Part shown: one piece after another, positions 15,023 to 22,751 of the stretch
Position numbering within the stretch: position 1 is the first letter of the stretch
Layout: each line of letters opens with the position of its first letter
NCBI GenBank assembly: GCA_030538605.1
Contig: JAUNTQ010000021.1
Span: 1 to 41,640 of the forward strand
Source: Pseudomonadota bacterium
GTDB taxonomy: Bacteria > Pseudomonadota > Gammaproteobacteria > Burkholderiales > Burkholderiaceae_C
Reading direction: 5' to 3'
Length of the DNA stretch: 41,640 nucleotides
Notes under the pieces: generated by a model
What the model was told of the DNA's origin: nothing
Databases searched by the model: none
What the model saw: only the letters and a program-made list of their open reading frames with translations
Made by a program: the position numbers and the translations under genes

Positions 15023-16615
15023 TTACTGCCGCTCGCGCAGCCGGGCGTCCTTGGGCCAGCTGACGACGTGCTCGGCGGTGAAGCGCTGCGACGCGCCGGC
15101 GGCCAGGCTTTGCTGCCACAGCACGGTGCCGGGCTGCTCGTTCCAGGCTTTGGTTTGCGGCTCGGGCTGCCAGGTGGAGCCGATGCGCACGTCTTCGTGC
15201 TCGGCCACGGGGGCGGCGTCGAGCACTTGCAGGGTGATGGCTTCGCGGTGGCGGTTTTCCACGGTGTAGATGCGGCTGGTGCGCCGCTCGTTGCGGCTGG
15301 TGATGAAGCCGCTGGTGCCGTCGGTGCGGCCGGGCTGCTCCACGCGCACGTTCACGCGCTCGTCGCGGCCAAAGGCCAGGCCGCTTTGCGCCAGCGTGGC
15401 GGCGTCGAAGCGGCCATTGCCGACGAAGGCACCGTCGCGGTACAGGCCGATGGGCCCGGCAGGCCACACGCCTTCGGGCGCAGCCAGCTCGGCGATCAGG
15501 TAGGCGCTGGGGTCTTGCGCGGGCGTGGTGCGGGTGAGCAGGCGCGCGGGCAGGGCCTGCTCGCCCAGCGCCAGCGTGATGCGCTGGCCGCTGCTGGGCA
15601 CGGTGATGCGCTGGGGCACGGCGAATTCGGTGGCAAAGCGGCTGTCGAACACGCTCACGTCGAAGCGGGGCATGTCGTCGGCGGCGGCATCACCGCCTGC
15701 GCGGGCGCGCGACATGGGCGCGGGTGCCATGGCAGGTGCGGGTTCCGCCATCAATTCCGCTTGCGGCGGCGTGGGCGGCGCGATGCCGATGCGCCAGGGC
15801 CGGGGCAGCGGCCCCTGCGTGGCGGCCCCCGGCTGGCCGGTGGAGAGGGTGAGCTGCACATCACCCCAGTCTTCGCCCGTGTTCTGCGCCACCAGCGCCT
15901 GGCGCTCCAGCCGCACCTGGCCGCTGGTGCTGTCGAGCGTGGCGCGGTAGCTGGGCTGCCAGCTGGGGCCGCGCACCTGGTAGCTCAGGCGCAGCTCGCC
16001 GCCCTGCGGCGCGGCCAGGTTGATCTGCACCACGCTGACCTGCGCGCGCGCTGCACCCACGCGGTCGCGCTCGGCGATGAGGGGCTTGAGCTCGCGCGCC
16101 AGCGCCTCTTGCTGGCGTGTGAGCTGGTGCTGCCGCGTGAGCGCGGTTTGCGCGCTTTGCTTCAGCGCGGCAACGGTGGCGGTGATCTGCCCCGCCTGCG
16201 CGGCGCGCGCGTCGGCCCCGCTGGGGGCATTGCCAAAGCTCTTGAGGTAGCCCGCGGCCATGTCGATGCCCGCGCTCTCGGCAGACAGGGCGGCCAGCTC
16301 GTCCTCAAGCTTTTGTATGCGCGCCTCCAGCGGGCTGCGGCAGGCGTCGCCCAGCAGCTCGCGCGGCTGCTGGCGCACGGCGATCTCGCCCACGCGCACG
16401 CCGGGCGGGGTGTGCACTTGCAGGCTGTTCGCGTCCAGCCCGGCGGGCAGGCAGGCAAAGCGCGCCTCGCGCGCGCCAGCAGGCAGGCGCAGCGTGCGCT
16501 CCACCGTGGCGCTGCCGGGGTAGACCTTGACGGCGCTCACGCGCGAGGCGCTGTCGGCCTGCGCGCCCAGCGGGGCAAGGGCCAGGGCAATCAGCAGGGG
16601 GCGAAAGGAAGGCAT
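15023..16615 (-). CDS. MuiA-like exported DUF4139/DUF4140 protein
   Basis: A 530-residue periplasmic or surface protein of the 'mucoidy inhibitor MuiA' family. The ATG at 16615 gives a signal peptide (MPSFRPLLIALALAPLGAQA). The N-terminal DUF4140 part (about 25-120, VSAVKVYPGSATVERTLRL) is followed by a coiled-coil (about 115-210, IQKLEDELAALSAESAG and LTRQHQLTRQQEALAREL). The DUF4139 beta-sandwich then runs to the end (LRLSYQVRGPSWQPSYRATL, ENRHREAITLQVLDAAPVAE, ending in the FTAEHVVSWPKD motif). The biochemical role is unknown. It is divergent from the yjfI-pspA operon across 179 bases, which fits an envelope-related function. Confidence 0.82.
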   Translation of the reverse strand: MPSFRPLLIALALAPLGAQADSASRVSAVKVYPGSATVERTLRLPAGAREARFACLPAGLDANSLQVHTPPGVRVGEIAVRQQPRELLGDACRSPLEARIQKLEDELAALSAESAGIDMAAGYLKSFGNAPSGADARAAQAGQITATVAALKQSAQTALTRQHQLTRQQEALARELKPLIAERDRVGAARAQVSVVQINLAAPQGGELRLSYQVRGPSWQPSYRATLDSTSGQVRLERQALVAQNTGEDWGDVQLTLSTGQPGAATQGPLPRPWRIGIAPPTPPQAELMAEPAPAMAPAPMSRARAGGDAAADDMPRFDVSVFDSRFATEFAVPQRITVPSSGQRITLALGEQALPARLLTRTTPAQDPSAYLIAELAAPEGVWPAGPIGLYRDGAFVGNGRFDAATLAQSGLAFGRDERVNVRVEQPGRTDGTSGFITSRNERRTSRIYTVENRHREAITLQVLDAAPVAEHEDVRIGSTWQPEPQTKAWNEQPGTVLWQQSLAAGASQRFTAEHVVSWPKDARLRERQ

Positions 16616-16702
16616 GGCAGTGGCGTGAAAAGTGGGCGACGCCCGCATTGTGCCCAAGGGTTGGCGCACGATCGCGAGGACGAAAAAGGGGCGAAAAAAC
16701 GT

Positions 16703-16732
16703 TTGACATATCATGTCCTGCGACATAACATG
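16703..16732 (+). promoter_or_regulatory. Strong sigma70-like promoter with overlapping 11-bp direct repeat
   Basis: TTGACA (16703-16708) and TAACAT (16726-16731) have the ideal 17-base spacing. GACATATCATG (16705-16715) and GACATAACATG (16722-16732) are direct repeats 17 bases apart that overlap the -35 and -10 boxes, and ATGTC-CTGC-GACAT (16713-16726) is a small palindrome between them. This looks like a repressor-binding arrangement on the promoter of the yjfI-pspA operon. The leader to the yjfI ATG is about 55 nt. Confidence 0.65.
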
Positions 16733-16794
16733 CCCACACCGCAACCATCAGGCGGCCCCCTTCACCCACTCACCGACACAGGAGGAACCCAACC

Positions 16795-17226
16795 ATGCCA
16801 GCCACCTTGTTGCAGCAGTTGCGCCAGCTCGACACGCTCACTTCCGCGCTGATGGGCGGTGTGCAGGTGCAGTTGCAGCCCATCACGGGCGACGTGCCCG
16901 TGCTGCAGGTGAACATCGAGGGCCGCGAGGAGCTGCCCATCTTCATCACCTGCACCGACGCGCAGATCATCTGCCTGTGCTACCTGTGGACCGAGGCCGA
17001 CGTGGCCCCCCAGCGCCGCGCCGAGCTGATGGAGGCCATGCTCGACCTGAACCCCTCGGTGCCGCTGTCGTCGTTTGGCCGCATCGACGGGCGCTACGTG
17101 CTGGTGGGCGCGCTCACCCGCAGCGCCACCAGCGACGACGTGGTTCACGCCGTGGCGCACGAAGTGGCGGTGCTGAGCGACAACGCCCTCGACGCGCTGG
17201 ATGCGCTGGCCGAATTCCTGACATAA
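16795..17226 (+). CDS. yjfI: YjfI family protein (DUF2170)
   Basis: A 143-residue cytoplasmic protein matching the DUF2170/YjfI family that accompanies PspA paralogues such as E. coli YjfJ. Recognisable segments are VLQVNIEGREELPIFITCTD, QIICLCYLWTEADV, LDLNPSVPLSSFG and the C-terminal SDNALDALDALAEFL. The fold is small alpha/beta and no catalytic residues stand out. The ATG has an excellent ribosome site, AGGAGG at 16781-16786. It is the first gene of the operon, 32 bases before pspA. Its biochemical role is unknown to me; its recurrent pairing with PspA suggests a regulator or partner. Confidence 0.85.
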   Translation: MPATLLQQLRQLDTLTSALMGGVQVQLQPITGDVPVLQVNIEGREELPIFITCTDAQIICLCYLWTEADVAPQRRAELMEAMLDLNPSVPLSSFGRIDGRYVLVGALTRSATSDDVVHAVAHEVAVLSDNALDALDALAEFLT

Positions 17227-17258
17227 CCCCCACCGCCAACAGGCAAGGAGAAAACACC

Positions 17259-17990
17259 ATGTCCGTCATCAAGAAACTCGTCACCCTGCTGCGCGGCAGC
17301 ACGCGCGAACTGGGCCAGAGCCTGGTCGATGCCAACGCCACCCGCATCTACGAGCAGGAAATCATCGACGCCAAGGCCAGCGTGAACGAGGCCAAGAGCG
17401 AACTCACCGGCGTCATGGCCAAGGAAAAGCAAAGCGCACGCGAGATCGAGCGCATCCAGGCCGACATCCGCCGCCACGAAGACATGGCCGTGCAGGCGCT
17501 CGATAAAGCCAACGAGCCGCTGGCGCTGGAAGTGGCCGAGCGCGTGGCCGCCCTTGAGGCGCAACTGGCCGAGCAGACCCAAGCGCACGCCGCCTACGCT
17601 GTGCAGGTCAATCGGCTCAAAGACCTGATCCGCGCCGCCGAAGAGCGCGTGCGCGAGCACGAGCGCGAAATCGGCATCGCCAAGACAACGGAGAGCGTCT
17701 ACCGCGCCACGCAGAAAATCTCTGACAGCATGGGTGCCAGCGGCTCCAAGCTGGTCACCGCGCGCGAATCGCTGGAGCGCATCAAGCAGCGCCACAACGA
17801 GCTGGCCGACCGCATGGCCGCCGCCGAAGAGCTGGACGCCGAGTTTGGCCACCGTGCGCTTGAGCGCAAACTGGCCGACGCAGGCATTGGCGACAACCCC
17901 AAGGCGCGCGCCGCCGACGTGATGGCCCGCCTGCGCGCGCGCCAGGCAGCGGCCACCCCTGCCGCAAGTGGCGACAAGCCCGCTGCATGA
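17259..17990 (+). CDS. pspA: PspA/IM30 family protein (YjfJ type, bacterial ESCRT-III fold)
   Basis: A 243-residue, mostly helical coiled-coil protein of the PspA/Vipp1/YjfJ family. Such proteins bind stressed inner membrane, polymerise into rings or rods and remodel lipid. The amphipathic N-terminal helix (MSVIKKLVTLLRGS) is followed by long helices with heptad patterns (AKSELTGVMAKEKQSAREIE, EVAERVAALEAQLAEQT, LKDLIRAAEERVREHEREIG). Near the C-terminus is LERKLADAGIGDNPKARAADV, followed by an Ala/Pro tail. The ATG at 17259 has AAGGAG at 17245-17250. No pspF, pspB or pspC lies nearby, so this is the YjfJ-type context rather than the classical psp operon. Its stop overlaps the start of the next gene (ATGA). 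Confidence 0.9.
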   Translation: MSVIKKLVTLLRGSTRELGQSLVDANATRIYEQEIIDAKASVNEAKSELTGVMAKEKQSAREIERIQADIRRHEDMAVQALDKANEPLALEVAERVAALEAQLAEQTQAHAAYAVQVNRLKDLIRAAEERVREHEREIGIAKTTESVYRATQKISDSMGASGSKLVTARESLERIKQRHNELADRMAAAEELDAEFGHRALERKLADAGIGDNPKARAADVMARLRARQAAATPAASGDKPAA

Positions 17991-18385
17991 GCGCCACGCG
18001 CGCCAAGCCTGCGCGCTGGCAGGGTGCCGACGACGCGCTGCGCGCCGTGCAGGTGGCGTTTGACGTGGAAGAGCGCGTGATGGAGGCCATACGCGTGGCC
18101 GCCTTCCACGCGCACGTCTCCACCTCCACGCAAATCCGCCAGGTGCTGGGCCTGCCCGTGCCGGCCGAGCGCCCCAAGCGCCCGCGCCTGACGGTCACGC
18201 TCAGCGGCGATGATTACGCCCTGCTGGCCGCGCGCTACGGGCTCGATGCCGACGACCGCCTGGCCATCAAGGAAGCGGCCACGCGGGAGTTGATCGACTT
18301 CGTGCCGCGCAGGAAGAACAGCCGGGCTGCCGGACGCGAAGGACGCGAAAATGCCGCGAAGGACGCGAAAAATATCATTGAATAG
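17987..18385 (+). CDS. Small ribbon-helix-helix-like protein coupled to PspA
   Basis: A 132-residue hypothetical protein joined to pspA by an ATGA overlap. Two segments look like ribbon-helix-helix units. One is VQVAFDVEERVMEAIRVAAF followed by HVSTSTQIRQVLGL; the other is RLTVTLSGDDYALLAARYGL followed by DRLAIKEAATREL. This suggests a DNA-binding protein with a tandem or divergent RHH, and it could be the autoregulator of the operon. The last 20 or so residues (GREGRENAAKDAKNIIE) are encoded by a dispersed GACGCGAAGGACGCGAA repeat and are probably not part of the ancestral protein. The family name is not known to me. Confidence 0.6.
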   Translation: MSATRAKPARWQGADDALRAVQVAFDVEERVMEAIRVAAFHAHVSTSTQIRQVLGLPVPAERPKRPRLTVTLSGDDYALLAARYGLDADDRLAIKEAATRELIDFVPRRKNSRAAGREGRENAAKDAKNIIE

Positions 18386-18450
18386 CTGTTAATAAAATAG
18401 CTTTTTGCGTTTGATGAATAAGGGTTTGAAGGTGATTTGACTGTTTTTTT
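18336..18450. repeat. GACGCGAAGG repeat followed by a comamonad-type AT-rich repeat
   Basis: GGACGCGAAGGACGCGAAAA and two further GCGAAGGACGCGAAA units lie at about 18338-18371, overlapping the 3' end of the RHH-like gene. The strings AATAGCTGTTAATAAAATAG and CTTTTTGCGTTTGATGAATA (about 18381-18420) follow, then a T-run near 18442-18448. I recall the second type as a common Comamonadaceae intergenic repeat. Confidence 0.55.
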
Positions 18451-18515
18451 GCTTTTGCGCCCTTCGCACCCGGTTCTCCCGCACTCACACCATAACGATC
18501 AAAAAGAGGAAGCCC

Positions 18516-19181
18516 ATGACCCCCGCTGCCAGCCCCGGTTTGCTGTCCATCCTGGTCGGCTTTCCCACGGCCATTTACACCGTGCTGCTGGGCGTGGTGC
18601 TGGTGTATTGGCTGCTGGCCGTGGTGGGCATGGTGGATTTCGAGTCCAGCGACATCGACGTGGACATCAGCACCCATGCCGACGCCGCACCCGACGACCT
18701 GGGCACGCTGGCGGGCTATGTGGTGGCCATGGGTCTGAACGGCGTGCCGTTTTCGATTGCCGTCAGCCTGCTGGCGCTCACGGGCTGGCTCATCACCGCC
18801 TTGGCGTCCAACTGGCTGCTGCCCTGGGTGCCCACCGACGTGCTGCGTTGGGCCGTGGGCGCAGGCGTGCTGCTGGTGGCGGCGGCGCTGTCCATCATCG
18901 TCACGGCGCAACTGGTGCGGCCCATGCGCGGCCTGTTCGTCACCCACACCGCCACGCGCCACGCCGCACTGGTGGGCCAGGTGTGCCGCGTGCTCACGGG
19001 CACCGTGGACGAGCGCCAGGGCCGCGCCGAAGTGCCCCAGCGCGGCCAGGGCATCAACATCCGCGTGTGGGCCAGCAGCCCCAACGACTTCAGGCGCGGC
19101 AGCCGCGCGCTGATTACCGACTACGACAGCGCCACCCAGCGCTACCGCATCGAGCCGGTGGCGCTGGAAGATTTGTCGTGA
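18516..19181 (+). CDS. yqiJ: YqiJ-like membrane protein with C-terminal OB-fold (NfeD-like)
   Basis: A 221-residue inner-membrane protein of the YqiJ/NfeD-related class, partner of flotillins. Hydrophobic helices lie at about 10-38 (ILVGFPTAIYTVLLGVVLVY), 68-95 (YVVAMGLNGVPFSIAVSLLA) and 108-132 (AVGAGVLLVAAALSIIVTAQ). An acidic loop (ESSDIDVDISTHADAAPDD) separates the first two. The C-terminal about 75 residues (LVGQVCRVLTGTVDERQGRA...NIRVW...GSRALITDYD) form an OB-fold beta-barrel. The ATG at 18516 has AGAGGAA just upstream. It is the first half of a yqiJ-yqiK pair. Confidence 0.85.
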   Translation: MTPAASPGLLSILVGFPTAIYTVLLGVVLVYWLLAVVGMVDFESSDIDVDISTHADAAPDDLGTLAGYVVAMGLNGVPFSIAVSLLALTGWLITALASNWLLPWVPTDVLRWAVGAGVLLVAAALSIIVTAQLVRPMRGLFVTHTATRHAALVGQVCRVLTGTVDERQGRAEVPQRGQGINIRVWASSPNDFRRGSRALITDYDSATQRYRIEPVALEDLS

Positions 19182-19200
19182 ATCGAATATTGAACTTGCG

Positions 19201-19331
19201 GACGCGAAGATTTCGCGAAGGGCGCGAAAGAAAAACCAGATGAAATGGGGAGAAATCCTATGCCCATAAAGTGCTAAATGCTATTTTTTCAAGATTTCGA
19301 TTTTTTGCGTCCTTCGCGAAATCTTCGCATC
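19201..19331. repeat. Large inverted repeat of the GCGAAG family between yqiJ and yqiK
   Basis: The arm at 19201-19229 (with GCGAAGATTTCGCGAAGG) is the reverse complement, with few mismatches, of the arm at 19302-19331, with about 72 bases between them. As RNA it would form a long stem-loop within the operon. It could lower yqiK expression relative to yqiJ, or it may simply be a repeat insertion. Confidence 0.7.
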
Positions 19332-19391
19332 CTTCGCGTTCTGTAGCTTTGACTTCGTCCTGAACCCACCCTTGCCCAAAGAGAGCAACCC

Positions 19392-21518
19392 ATGAACGAC
19401 ACCGCTGTCATCGTCCTCATTTCTATCGGCGTCCTCGCCGTGCTGATACTGGGCGGCATCGCCATGTTCGCCAAGTTCTACCGCAAGGTAGAGCAGGGCA
19501 CGGCGCTCATCGTCAACACGCTGCGCTCGGAGCCGGAGGTCATCTTCACTGGCCGCATGGTCTACCCCATCATCCACAAGGCCGAGCTGATGGACATCTC
19601 GATCAAGACCATCGAGATCGACCGCTCGGGCGATCAGGGCCTGATCTGCCAGGACAACATCCGCGCCGACATCAAGGTGAAATTCTTCGTGCGCGTCAAC
19701 CAGACCGCCGAAGACGTGCTGCGGGTGGCGCAAGGCATCGGCTGCGCGCGCGCGTCCAACCACGAGATTCTGGAAGACCTGTTCTCCGCCAAGTTTTCCG
19801 AGGCGCTGAAAACCGTGGGCAAGTCGCTCGACTTCGTCGACCTGTACCAGGCGCGCGACCGCTTCCGCGACAAGATCATCGAGCAGATCGGCGACGACCT
19901 CTCGGGCTACGTGCTGGAAGACGCCGCCATCGACTACCTGGAGCAAACCCCGCTGCAACGACTGGACAGCAACAACATCCTCGACGCGCAAGGCATCAAG
20001 AAAATCACCGAGCTGACGGCGGTGGAACACGTCGTCACCAACGAGCTGCGCCGCAACGAGGAAATGCAGATCACCAAGAAAAACGTCGAAACGCAAGAAG
20101 CCCTGCTTGAGCTGCAACGCCAGGAAGCCGACGCCACCGCCCGCCAAAAGCGCGAAGTCGCCACCGTGCAGGCGCGCGAAGAAGCCGAAACCGCCAAGAT
20201 CCGCGCCGAAGAGCAAACCCGCGCCGAAATGGCCCGCCTGCAAGCCGAGCAGGCCGTCGCCGTGCAGCAGGAAAACGTGCTGCGCGAAAAGGAAGTGGCC
20301 GAGAACAACCGCAAACGCGCCGTCGTCATCGAGCAAGAGCGCGTCACGCGCGCCAAAGACCTGGAAGTGGTGGCGCGCGAGAAAGAAGTCACCCTGCAGA
20401 AGATCGACGCCGACAAGGCCGTCGAAGTGCAGAAGAAGGCCATTGCCGACGTGGTGCGCGAGCGCATCGTCGTCGAGCGCACCGTGGCCGAACAGGAAGA
20501 GGCTATCAAAGAGGTGCGCACCGTGGCCGAGGCCGACCGCACCGGCAAGTCGGTCGTCATCACCGCGCAGGCCGCCGCTGAGGAAAAAATGGTGGCCGAG
20601 GTGAAAGCCGCCGAAGCGCAAGAGCGCCGCGCGCGCCACAAGGCTGCCGAAGACCTGCTGCTGGCCGACGCCCGTCTGAAAGTGGCCGAGCGCGAAGCCG
20701 AAGCCAAGAAGCGCGAAGCCGAAGGCGTCGAAGCCATCACCGCCGCGCCCGGCCTTGCCAAGGCCAAGGTGCAAGTGGCCGACGCCGGTGCGCAACTCGC
20801 GCTGATGGAAGCCGAAGCCACCGGCAACGAAAAGATGGGCCGTGCCAAGGCGCAAGTGACCGAAGCCCAGGCCCAGGCCGAAGCCGTCGGCCTGCGCGCC
20901 AAGATGAGCGCCGAAGCCGAAGGCAAGGAACTCGTCGGCCAGGCCGAAGCCAACGTCAAGACCGCCGAAGCCGAAGCCCTGACCCGCACGGGCGATGCCG
21001 AGGCGCACAACATCGACGTCAAGTTCAGCGCCGAAGCGCGCGGCCTGAAAGAAAAGTTCGAGGCCATGAAAGCCATGAGCCAAGACACCCGCGAACACGA
21101 GGAATACCGCATGCGCCTGGAGCGCGCACACGCCGAAACCCTCAAAGGCATCGAAGCCCAAACCGCCATCGCCAAAGAGCAGGCCGAAGTGCTGGGCACC
21201 GCCCTGCAAAACGCCAAGATCGACATCGTTGGCGGCCAGGGCGACTACTTCGACAGCTTCGTACGCGCCCTCTCGGTGGGCAAAGGCATCGATGCCACGG
21301 TGGGCAAAAGCCAGACCCTGCAAGTCGCCTTCAAGGATCAGATCAGCGGCGAGCGCGACGTGGTCGAAGACCTCAAGCAGGTGCTGGGCGCGGCAGGCCA
21401 GTCGTCGGGCGAGTTGCAAAGCCTGGGCATCACGGCATTGCTGACGAAGATCGCCACGCAGGGCAGCGATGCGGAGAAGCAAGCGTTGCAGGCGCTAATT
21501 CAAGGCCTGCGGAAATGA
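19392..21518 (+). CDS. yqiK: Flotillin-like protein YqiK
   Basis: A 708-residue flotillin that scaffolds ordered membrane microdomains. One N-terminal membrane helix (about 5-27, VIVLISIGVLAVLILGGIAM) is followed by a band-7/PHB (SPFH) domain to about 200 (GTALIVNTLRSEPEVIFTG, IEIDRSGDQGLICQDNIRAD, FFVRVNQTAEDVLRVAQGIG). A very long Ala/Glu/Lys-rich coiled coil spans roughly 215-610, followed by a compact C-terminal domain (IDIVGGQGDYFDSFVRALSV). Length and layout match E. coli YqiK, and the preceding gene is its usual partner yqiJ. A GAGAG lies before the ATG. The stop overlaps the next start (ATGA). Confidence 0.93.
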   Translation: MNDTAVIVLISIGVLAVLILGGIAMFAKFYRKVEQGTALIVNTLRSEPEVIFTGRMVYPIIHKAELMDISIKTIEIDRSGDQGLICQDNIRADIKVKFFVRVNQTAEDVLRVAQGIGCARASNHEILEDLFSAKFSEALKTVGKSLDFVDLYQARDRFRDKIIEQIGDDLSGYVLEDAAIDYLEQTPLQRLDSNNILDAQGIKKITELTAVEHVVTNELRRNEEMQITKKNVETQEALLELQRQEADATARQKREVATVQAREEAETAKIRAEEQTRAEMARLQAEQAVAVQQENVLREKEVAENNRKRAVVIEQERVTRAKDLEVVAREKEVTLQKIDADKAVEVQKKAIADVVRERIVVERTVAEQEEAIKEVRTVAEADRTGKSVVITAQAAAEEKMVAEVKAAEAQERRARHKAAEDLLLADARLKVAEREAEAKKREAEGVEAITAAPGLAKAKVQVADAGAQLALMEAEATGNEKMGRAKAQVTEAQAQAEAVGLRAKMSAEAEGKELVGQAEANVKTAEAEALTRTGDAEAHNIDVKFSAEARGLKEKFEAMKAMSQDTREHEEYRMRLERAHAETLKGIEAQTAIAKEQAEVLGTALQNAKIDIVGGQGDYFDSFVRALSVGKGIDATVGKSQTLQVAFKDQISGERDVVEDLKQVLGAAGQSSGELQSLGITALLTKIATQGSDAEKQALQALIQGLRK

Positions 21519-21970
21519 CCGACGGGAGGTGGCGGTTTGCGCTCGCTGTGCTGGGCACGTTGGTGGCTTTGCCCGTTACCGCGTGTTCTTGGGCTGGTGC
21601 GTCTCCAGAGAACATCGGGGAGCGAATAGCCGCCGCCGCCGCCGCAACCGTTGTTTACGGTCGAGTCGAGAGGGTGCATGACAGCCAGATGAGCAATGGC
21701 TACCTACTGAATTCGGCCACGATCAGAATATTTCGGCGCTACAAGGGAAGCAGCGAAAAAGGCGAAATCGAGTTGCACAGCGGGTCGTGGGCGTGTGGAT
21801 TTTCGTTCCGACATGGCGACGAATTGATTTTTTTTGCTGGGCCTGATGGGCTTGTCGGTGCCACCGCCGTAGAGCTTCCGAAGGCATGGCTGTTGAAAGT
21901 GCTGGAAGTGTCAGGCGACTCCCAATCAAAAGGGAGCGCCTTTGCGCAATCCGTCAAGTCAGCCATGTAG
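21515..21970 (+). CDS. Exported TIMP/NTR-like hypothetical protein
   Basis: A 151-residue protein whose start overlaps the yqiK stop. The N-terminus is a signal peptide (RWRFALAVLGTLVALPVTAC) with TAC-S resembling a lipobox. The mature part starts CSWAGASPENIGERIAAA and runs through strands VVYGRVERV, ATIRIFRRYKGSS and GSWACGFSFRHGDELIFFAG. This order (Cys near the mature N-terminus, a beta-barrel, then a CGF/Y motif) is that of bacterial tissue-inhibitor-of-metalloproteinase (NTR/OB) like domains. Its codons are less GC-biased than yqiK. It may guard the periplasmic side of the module or be a passenger gene; the function is unknown. Confidence 0.6.
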   Translation: MTDGRWRFALAVLGTLVALPVTACSWAGASPENIGERIAAAAAATVVYGRVERVHDSQMSNGYLLNSATIRIFRRYKGSSEKGEIELHSGSWACGFSFRHGDELIFFAGPDGLVGATAVELPKAWLLKVLEVSGDSQSKGSAFAQSVKSAM

Positions 21971-21994
21971 GGCGGGCATTTGTACCCGTGTCGA

Positions 21995-22022
21995 CTGACA
22001 TTGCAAGCCACGTGCATATCCA
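21995..22022 (+). promoter_or_regulatory. Candidate promoter of the vapBC pair
   Basis: CTGACA (21995-22000) and TATCCA (22017-22022) are 16 bases apart, with an AAGGAGAG ribosome site (22029-22036) before the ATG at 22042. The match is modest, but an independent promoter is expected for a toxin-antitoxin pair. Confidence 0.3.
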
Positions 22023-22041
22023 ACGATCAAGGAGAGCGTTC

Positions 22042-22317
22042 ATGTCTACCCTGAGTGTGCGCGGGATGGATCCCGCCGTGCTGGCCGAACTTGAGCGTCG
22101 GGCCAGCCATGAAAACACCAGCGCCAGCGCGCTGGCGCTGCGCCTGATCGAGCAGGGCTTGCGTCAACCCACAACGCAGCATCAGGCACCGCGCACCGTG
22201 CTGGGTGCCAGGCTGCTGCGTCTGCGCCAGGCCCATATCGCCAGCGGAGGCGCGCTGCTGAGCGGTGACGAATTGGCGCAGGAGTTGCGCGCGCGCCGTG
22301 GAGGGGTTGATGTCTAG
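22042..22317 (+). CDS. vapB: VapB/FitA-like ribbon-helix-helix antitoxin
   Basis: A 91-residue antitoxin. The N-terminal RHH domain (MSTLSVRGMDPAVLAELERR then ASALALRLIEQGL) binds operator DNA as a dimer. The C-terminal part (LLRLRQAHIASGGALLSGDE) would wrap the toxin. A strong ribosome site, AAGGAGAG, precedes the ATG. The toxin start at 22310 overlaps its last codons by 8 bases, so the antitoxin is made first and translation is coupled. It interrupts the run of membrane-stress genes and has its own candidate promoter, so it may be an inserted cassette. Confidence 0.82.
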   Translation: MSTLSVRGMDPAVLAELERRASHENTSASALALRLIEQGLRQPTTQHQAPRTVLGARLLRLRQAHIASGGALLSGDELAQELRARRGGVDV

Positions 22318-22741
22318 GCGCACCTACCTCGACAGCGGCGTGCTGCTGGCCGCATTCAGAGCCGATGGCGTATTGGGTGAGCGTGCGATGCAGGTGCTCG
22401 ACGACCCTGATCGGCAACTGCTGGTCAGCGATGCCGTGTGGCTTGAGGTCATGCCCAAGGCCCTGTATCAGGGGCAACAAGCCGAGGCCGATTTCTATGC
22501 TGCCGTGTTTGAGGCCGCACAACGACTGGCGTGGATCCCGGCGTCGCTCGCGAGAGCGGCGCAGGTGGCGGCTCAGCACGGAATCGCGGCAATGGATGCC
22601 ATTCACATTGCGCACGCACTGGACGCGCAAGCCGACGAGTTCATCACCTCCGAAAAACCCAGCAAGCCCATGTTCCGTGTACAGGAGGGCATGGTGTTGA
22701 CGTCGCTGGTCGCTGAGTCAGAGCGTCAAGGCTCACCATGA
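22310..22741 (+). CDS. vapC: VapC-type PIN-domain ribonuclease toxin
   Basis: A 143-residue PIN-domain protein. Acidic residues of the metal site are visible at Asp8 (YLDSGVLLAAF), Glu46 (VWLEVMPKAL) and Asp96 (AAMDAIHIAHAL), with a final DEFITSEKP where the fourth acidic or polar position is usual. The ATG at 22310 follows GGAGGGG and overlaps the antitoxin gene. It presumably cleaves tRNA or rRNA when free of VapB; the target cannot be read from sequence. No obvious inactivating change was seen. Confidence 0.85.
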   Translation: MSRRTYLDSGVLLAAFRADGVLGERAMQVLDDPDRQLLVSDAVWLEVMPKALYQGQQAEADFYAAVFEAAQRLAWIPASLARAAQVAAQHGIAAMDAIHIAHALDAQADEFITSEKPSKPMFRVQEGMVLTSLVAESERQGSP

Positions 22742-22751
22742 CCTCAAGGCC

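Noticed and set aside
18336..19345. GACGCGAAGG repeats considered as a CRISPR-like array
   Set aside because: Units are adjacent or irregular, with no unique spacers of constant length and no cas genes.
19281..21482. 733-codon minus-strand frame opposite yqiK
   Set aside because: Its Phe/Gly/His-rich composition mirrors the Glu/Ala/Lys coiled coil of YqiK on the other strand.
16795..21518. Classical psp operon
   Set aside because: No pspF, pspB or pspC and no sigma54 promoter; the partners are those of the YjfI/YjfJ and YqiJ/YqiK type.
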